From the NCBI GenBank assembly GCA_943912855.1, contig CALTVC010000001.1, positions 310,001-374,000 of the forward strand: a stretch of DNA of 64,000 nt. The letters run 5' to 3'. Shown here in pieces: positions 60,854-64,000 of the stretch. Origin of the DNA: an uncultured Flavobacterium sp. Its GTDB lineage: Bacteria; Bacteroidota; Bacteroidia; Flavobacteriales; Flavobacteriaceae. The notes below the pieces were generated by a model. It was not told the DNA's origin. It did no database searches and was given only the letters and a program-made list of their open reading frames with translations. Every line of letters starts with the position of its first letter. Position 1 is the first letter of the stretch. The translations under genes were made by a program, and so were the position numbers.

Positions 60854-61264
60854 TTACGATATAAGTTCGTTATTGCTCCAATACTCTATGAGTTTGGTGG
60901 TGCTCATCATGTAGTCGTCATGCTTAAGAGGTTTTACCACATAACCGGCTATGCCCATATTGTAGCATTCCTTCACATCTGTATGGTTAGACGATGTAGT
61001 AAGTATGATGGTAGGGATGCACTTGCGTGCGTCGTCCTGCTTTATGCGTTTAAGGAACTCAAGACCGTTTAGTTTCGGCATGTTTAAGTCTAGTACTATG
61101 ATATCCGGGTTTACTTCCCTGTCTTTAAGTATATGAAGTGCCTCTTCACCATCGTTAGCTTCCATGATTTTGTGGCGTAGCTCCATGTTTTTTACAACAC
61201 GGTTAAACTTCATTACTTCAATCGCGTCATCTTCTACTAATAATATATTTAATGGCCTGGACAT
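60854..61264 (-). CDS. stand-alone response regulator receiver (Rcp1-type)
   Basis: A 136-residue CheY-like protein with no output domain. The acidic pocket is in LLVEDDAIE (about 9-17), the phosphoacceptor is Asp59 in IIVLDLNMPKLNG, Thr89/Thr90 are in IILTTSS and Lys111 is in YVVKPLKHDD. It resembles receivers paired with multi-domain kinases. It has its own -7 box and lies 153 bases downstream of the LytTR regulator, so it may be an extra phosphate acceptor for the same relay. Confidence 0.92.
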   Translation of the reverse strand: MSRPLNILLVEDDAIEVMKFNRVVKNMELRHKIMEANDGEEALHILKDREVNPDIIVLDLNMPKLNGLEFLKRIKQDDARKCIPTIILTTSSNHTDVKECYNMGIAGYVVKPLKHDDYMMSTTKLIEYWSNNELIS

Positions 61265-61283
61265 GTTGCTAAATTTTATACTG

Positions 61284-61291
61284 CAAATGTA
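61284..61291 (-). promoter_or_regulatory. putative promoter of the receiver gene, -7 box TACATTTG
   Basis: Perfect TAnnTTTG on minus, 19 bases before the ATG at 61264, in the 153-bp gap after the LytTR gene. Confidence 0.55.
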
Positions 61292-61417
61292 CGACGCTTA
61301 TTTAGCTGAATTTTCGTAAAATAGGCAGGAGGGCAGGCACTGTCGTTGAACGGTAGACTCAACCCGTTGAACCGATTTTTAAATACTTTATTTAAGATTT
61401 AATTGTAAAAAAGACAC

Positions 61418-62182
61418 TTACAGCATGTTCAGGCGTTTCATTAATTCTGGCCTGTTTGCACGGCTTACAGGAATTACATCTTTACCTATAAGAACACTGT
61501 TATCTTCAATGTCTACAATCTTTTTAGTATTGATAATATAAGTACGATGTACCTTTAGGAACAAGTGCGTAGGCAGCTTTTCCTCTATCTTTTTAAGGGT
61601 ACTATGAACAATGTAGTTTTTACCCTCGGTCTTTATATGTATGTAGTCCCCTTTAGCTTCTACAACATTAACCGATTGTATTTCTATCTTAATAAGCCTG
61701 CGGTCTATGTTTACATAGAATTCGGTAGGCGTATCGGCAGGTACGGTTTGGGCAGTAGCTGTTTCCCGAACTTCGGCATGTGCTACAGTAGTACCTACAG
61801 GTGTAACAGCAGGTGCAGATGAAGATGCTTTAAGTGCTTTGGCTTTACGTACCGCGCGCTGAAAACGCTCTTCATTTATAGGCTTTACCATGTAGTCTAC
61901 AATGCAGTCGTATTCAAAAGCCTCAGTAGCAAAATTCTTGTCTGAAGTTACCAGTACAATGGCGGGTGGATTCTTAATGGTTTGGATGAAGTCAAACCCT
62001 GTAAAGTCCGGCATGTGTATATCCAGAAAAATAAGGTCGGTATCGTCAGTGGTATTAAGGTGCTTCATAGCCTGAAGCGCGTTGCCGAATTCTCCGGTAA
62101 CGGTAAGTTCAGGGTCTTTGCCTATCATACCTTCAAGTATGGCGCGCGAAAGCGCTTCGTCGTCTACAATGATGCAATTCAT
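61418..62182 (-). CDS. LytTR family response regulator
   Basis: A 254-residue two-domain regulator. The N-terminal receiver (about 1-120) has Asp54 in LIFLDIHMPDFTGF and Lys in DYMVKPINEERF. A Ser/Ala/Thr-rich linker (about 128-155) joins it to the C-terminal LytTR DNA-binding domain (about 158-254, with KGDYIHIKTEGKNYIVHST and FLKVHRTYIINTKKI). It starts 17 bases after the Hpt gene, so it is the output of the upstream kinase and Hpt. Target genes are not visible. Confidence 0.93.
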   Translation of the reverse strand: MNCIIVDDEALSRAILEGMIGKDPELTVTGEFGNALQAMKHLNTTDDTDLIFLDIHMPDFTGFDFIQTIKNPPAIVLVTSDKNFATEAFEYDCIVDYMVKPINEERFQRAVRKAKALKASSSAPAVTPVGTTVAHAEVRETATAQTVPADTPTEFYVNIDRRLIKIEIQSVNVVEAKGDYIHIKTEGKNYIVHSTLKKIEEKLPTHLFLKVHRTYIINTKKIVDIEDNSVLIGKDVIPVSRANRPELMKRLNML

Positions 62183-62199
62183 AGTTGGATATAAAAATG

Positions 62200-62517
62200 C
62201 TATAAGCTTACTGCAAAGTCTTTTATGGTTTGGAGTACCTTTTCAAAATCTGTAGCAAGCGAGGTTTGACCTTTCTTTAGTTCGTCTTCAAAATCTGCAG
62301 CAAGATAATAACTTTTTTCTAATCCCAAAATGCTAATCTTATGCTTCAGTTTATGCACATGCCCTGCGGTTTTAAGGTAATCTGCATTGTTGTAGCTTTC
62401 CTCATAAGCCCCTATTTCTCCGGGCAGTTCAGCCTTAATGGTGGCTATGAGTTTTGCCTTAAAAGCTTCGTCATCTCCGGCAAGACTGTTTATATAATCT
62501 AGGTTTGGCTGCTCCAT
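62200..62517 (-). CDS. separate Hpt phosphotransfer protein
   Basis: A 105-residue single-domain histidine phosphotransfer protein. The phosphorylatable histidine is probably His55 in AGHVHKLKHKISILGL, the canonical HKLK motif followed by a helical hairpin (AADFEDELKKGQ). It starts inside the 3' end of the kinase gene (19-base overlap) and ends 17 bases before the LytTR regulator, so it should carry phosphate between them or with the stand-alone receiver. Confidence 0.88.
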   Translation of the reverse strand: MEQPNLDYINSLAGDDEAFKAKLIATIKAELPGEIGAYEESYNNADYLKTAGHVHKLKHKISILGLEKSYYLAADFEDELKKGQTSLATDFEKVLQTIKDFAVSL

Positions 62518-63545
62518 GTTTTAGGTAAGGTAAAATAAATGGTTGTTCCTTCGTGCTCTGTGCTTTCTGGCCAAATACGGCCCTGGTAGCGGTCTATGAT
62601 TTTTTTTACGATAGAAAGCCCAATGCCAGACGACTGTGTATTAGCGTCGAGCTTTGTAAATATATTGAAAATTTTCTCGAAATACGCCTCCGGAATCCCT
62701 CTGCCATTATCTTTAACATGGAAAAGGTATTCGTCCTTGTTTTCAGTAAAACCTATCTCTATAGTTCCTTGTGGCTTGTCGTTATACTTTATGGCGTTGT
62801 CTACCAAGTTTTGAAACAGTTGGCGGAAACGATAATAATTACCCATAATGCTTGGCATGTTAGGGGCTATGGTTACGGTAATGTTTTGCGGAACGCCTAT
62901 CAGGGTAATTAATTCCTCAAGGAGGGTATTAAAATCTACCTCCCTTTCATCCGCATTGTTGTTATTACGGTCTATCGAAGAATAGTCTAATATCCCCTTA
63001 ATGAGTAAATCCATCTTTTCCGTATTGAACAAAATCAGGTTAAGCGATTTTAGCATCTCGGCATCCAGCTTACCATCGCTGTCTTCCATCATCCAGGCAA
63101 TCAGCGTATTTATGGTACGAAGTGGTGCTTTAAGGTCGTGACTTACCATGTGGGCATAGTCGTTAAGCTCCTGGTTTTGTTTTGCAAGGTCTTTAAGTAG
63201 CTCCTCGCGCTGTACGGTAGCCTTTACAATTTCCTCAGTTTGCCTGCGTATGTATTCGGCAGGGTTAAAGTTTTCGTTGTCAGGATCCTGTGCAGCAAGC
63301 TTCATGGAAAACAAAACCGAATTCAGGTCGGTATTCAGTTCCTTAAGCATGTTGGTTTCACGGCGCAATTTTTCGTTTGCCTCAAACAGCTCATCAGAGC
63401 TTAGTTTCATGGCATTTTGCAAAATCTCTATCTGGTCCCTGTAATGATCGTAAGAACGGCTTACCACGTCAAGCAGCGGATCTAGTACCGGCGAACTAAT
63501 GCCGGGAAGGTGTTTTGCAAGTTGGCGTTTCAGCAACGGATTCAT
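62499..63545 (-). CDS. soluble histidine kinase of the FIST relay
   Basis: A 348-residue cytosolic kinase with no membrane segment. The first 125 residues are a coiled-coil sensor-like region (RQLAKHLPGISSPVLDPLLD, SYDHYRDQIEILQNAM, SSDELFEANEKLRRE), a type I associate with FIST partners. The dimerisation domain has the phosphoacceptor His136 in HMVSHDLKAPLRT, and the ATP domain has VDNAIKYNDKP, DNGRGIPEAYFEKIF and SSGIGLSIVKKI. It starts three bases after the FIST gene and overlaps the Hpt gene, so all are one operon. Confidence 0.92.
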   Translation of the reverse strand: MNPLLKRQLAKHLPGISSPVLDPLLDVVSRSYDHYRDQIEILQNAMKLSSDELFEANEKLRRETNMLKELNTDLNSVLFSMKLAAQDPDNENFNPAEYIRRQTEEIVKATVQREELLKDLAKQNQELNDYAHMVSHDLKAPLRTINTLIAWMMEDSDGKLDAEMLKSLNLILFNTEKMDLLIKGILDYSSIDRNNNNADEREVDFNTLLEELITLIGVPQNITVTIAPNMPSIMGNYYRFRQLFQNLVDNAIKYNDKPQGTIEIGFTENKDEYLFHVKDNGRGIPEAYFEKIFNIFTKLDANTQSSGIGLSIVKKIIDRYQGRIWPESTEHEGTTIYFTLPKTWSSQT

Positions 63546-63548
63546 ATA

Positions 63549-64000
63549 TTATTCGCTTATAAGGGTTAATGTTAGGGTCTGGTTATGGAGTTCGCATACA
63601 TTGCTGCCGGTAAACGGCGCTATTTCGGCATAGGAATAAAACCCAGCCATAGGCACATTGTCTCCTAATGTTTCGCGTACTATATCCAGTTCTTCTTCTA
63701 TGCGCATGCCCATTATGGCCTTACGCCCCATGCAGCTTACCAATAGGGCAAACTCAGGTTCTTTCTTTCGGTTAAGCATAGCCAGCTTTGAAGCTTCGGC
63801 AGCACCATCTGTAATACCGTTTACCGATGCCATGAGCAGTTGTACCTGGCTTCCTTCCGGGCAGTTACCTGCAAGCACTACACTACCATCTTCGGTATCT
63901 ATCTGTAAAACGGTACGCACCGCATGAAACTTCTTACCCGGGGCTGCTACCTGCAAAGGGAATGCCAAAAGCGATTCCATTTTTTGCATAACGCGGTCGC
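63549..64000 (-). CDS. FIST domain sensor protein (partial, N-terminus outside window)
   Basis: The C-terminal 150 residues or so of a FIST signal-transduction protein; the open frame continues past the window edge, upstream of an internal Met at 63989. The FIST_C domain is clear from VLQIDTEDGSVVLAGNCPEGSQ, LLVSCMGRKAIMG and the ending GFYSYAEIAPF, CELHNQTLT. FIST proteins are proposed to bind small ligands such as amino acids and pass the signal to partner kinases. The kinase gene follows after three bases. Confidence 0.88.
   Translation of the reverse strand, partial: DRVMQKMESLLAFPLQVAAPGKKFHAVRTVLQIDTEDGSVVLAGNCPEGSQVQLLMASVNGITDGAAEASKLAMLNRKKEPEFALLVSCMGRKAIMGMRIEEELDIVRETLGDNVPMAGFYSYAEIAPFTGSNVCELHNQTLTLTLISE

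Noticed and set aside
1..64000. tRNA, rRNA, CRISPR, insertion sequence, prophage or attachment site
   Set aside because: None seen: no cloverleaf-like tRNA run, no regular direct repeat-spacer array and no transposase or integrase frame.

Overview
The window is an ordinary-looking stretch of a Bacteroidota chromosome, most likely a member of the Flavobacteriaceae close to Flavobacterium. Supporting signs are a type IX secretion C-terminal sorting domain, several Bacteroidota-restricted families (DUF3098, DUF4271, DUF4296, DUF3078, DUF3109), many TAnnTTTG -7 promoter boxes, hardly any Shine-Dalgarno sequences, and short intergenic repeats of the kind common in Flavobacterium. No rRNA, tRNA, CRISPR array, prophage, insertion sequence or transposase was found.

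Layout. 1-2700 (minus): ftsX, a DUF3098 gene, uppP and a truB cut by the window edge (envelope and tRNA modification). 3000-8750 (plus): leuS with an unusual AT-rich insertion, an outer-membrane barrel protein, a membrane zinc protease and a T9SS-secreted protein. 8800-13000: an Lrp/AsnC regulator, a saccharopine-dehydrogenase-like enzyme, a DUF423 protein and pckA. 13090-18210: hemD and DUF4271 (minus), then a plus operon of glycosyltransferase, dihydroorotase and DUF4296 lipoprotein, then an NAD epimerase. 18350-22550: tyrS, then a TetR-thioesterase-FabF cluster with two matching palindromic operators, then hpf.

22690-33310 is a galactan utilisation locus. A seven-gene minus operon (galM, two tandem GH53 endo-galactanase lipoproteins, a GH2 beta-galactosidase lipoprotein, galK, galT, a sodium/sugar symporter) faces a GntR-type regulator with a sugar-sensor domain, across a control region holding three ACCAGT repeats spaced by whole helical turns. 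The enzymes cover endo-cleavage, release of galactose, uptake, anomer conversion and the first Leloir steps; galE and a SusC/SusD pair are absent from the window. 33490-42730 (minus) follows with an alpha-2-macroglobulin lipoprotein carrying a thioester motif, a GH88-type unsaturated uronyl hydrolase and penicillin-binding protein 1C.

43050-50000: a 35-bp inverted repeat, a tadA-like deaminase, two small envelope proteins of unknown role (one with a pentapeptide repeat, one with a cysteine-rich N-domain), dxs, a DUF3078 barrel, dgt, a small unknown and an RDD membrane protein. 50150-53610: class Ia ribonucleotide reductase (nrdB then nrdA) behind an AT-rich region with a perfect DnaA-box sequence. 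53970-60700: a DUF3109 cysteine protein, a MarC membrane protein, a miniature FAD protein, a CtpA protease with dCMP deaminase, a HupE/UreJ protein, a TerB-like protein and two small exported proteins. 60850-64000 (minus): a multi-component phosphorelay of FIST sensor (cut by the window edge), soluble histidine kinase, separate Hpt protein, LytTR response regulator and stand-alone receiver. This is the best candidate for an incompletely understood signalling system.

Two window-wide patterns stand out. In six genes the -7 box lies only 4-5 bases before the start codon, which predicts leaderless transcripts. Several families of short dispersed repeats sit between genes.
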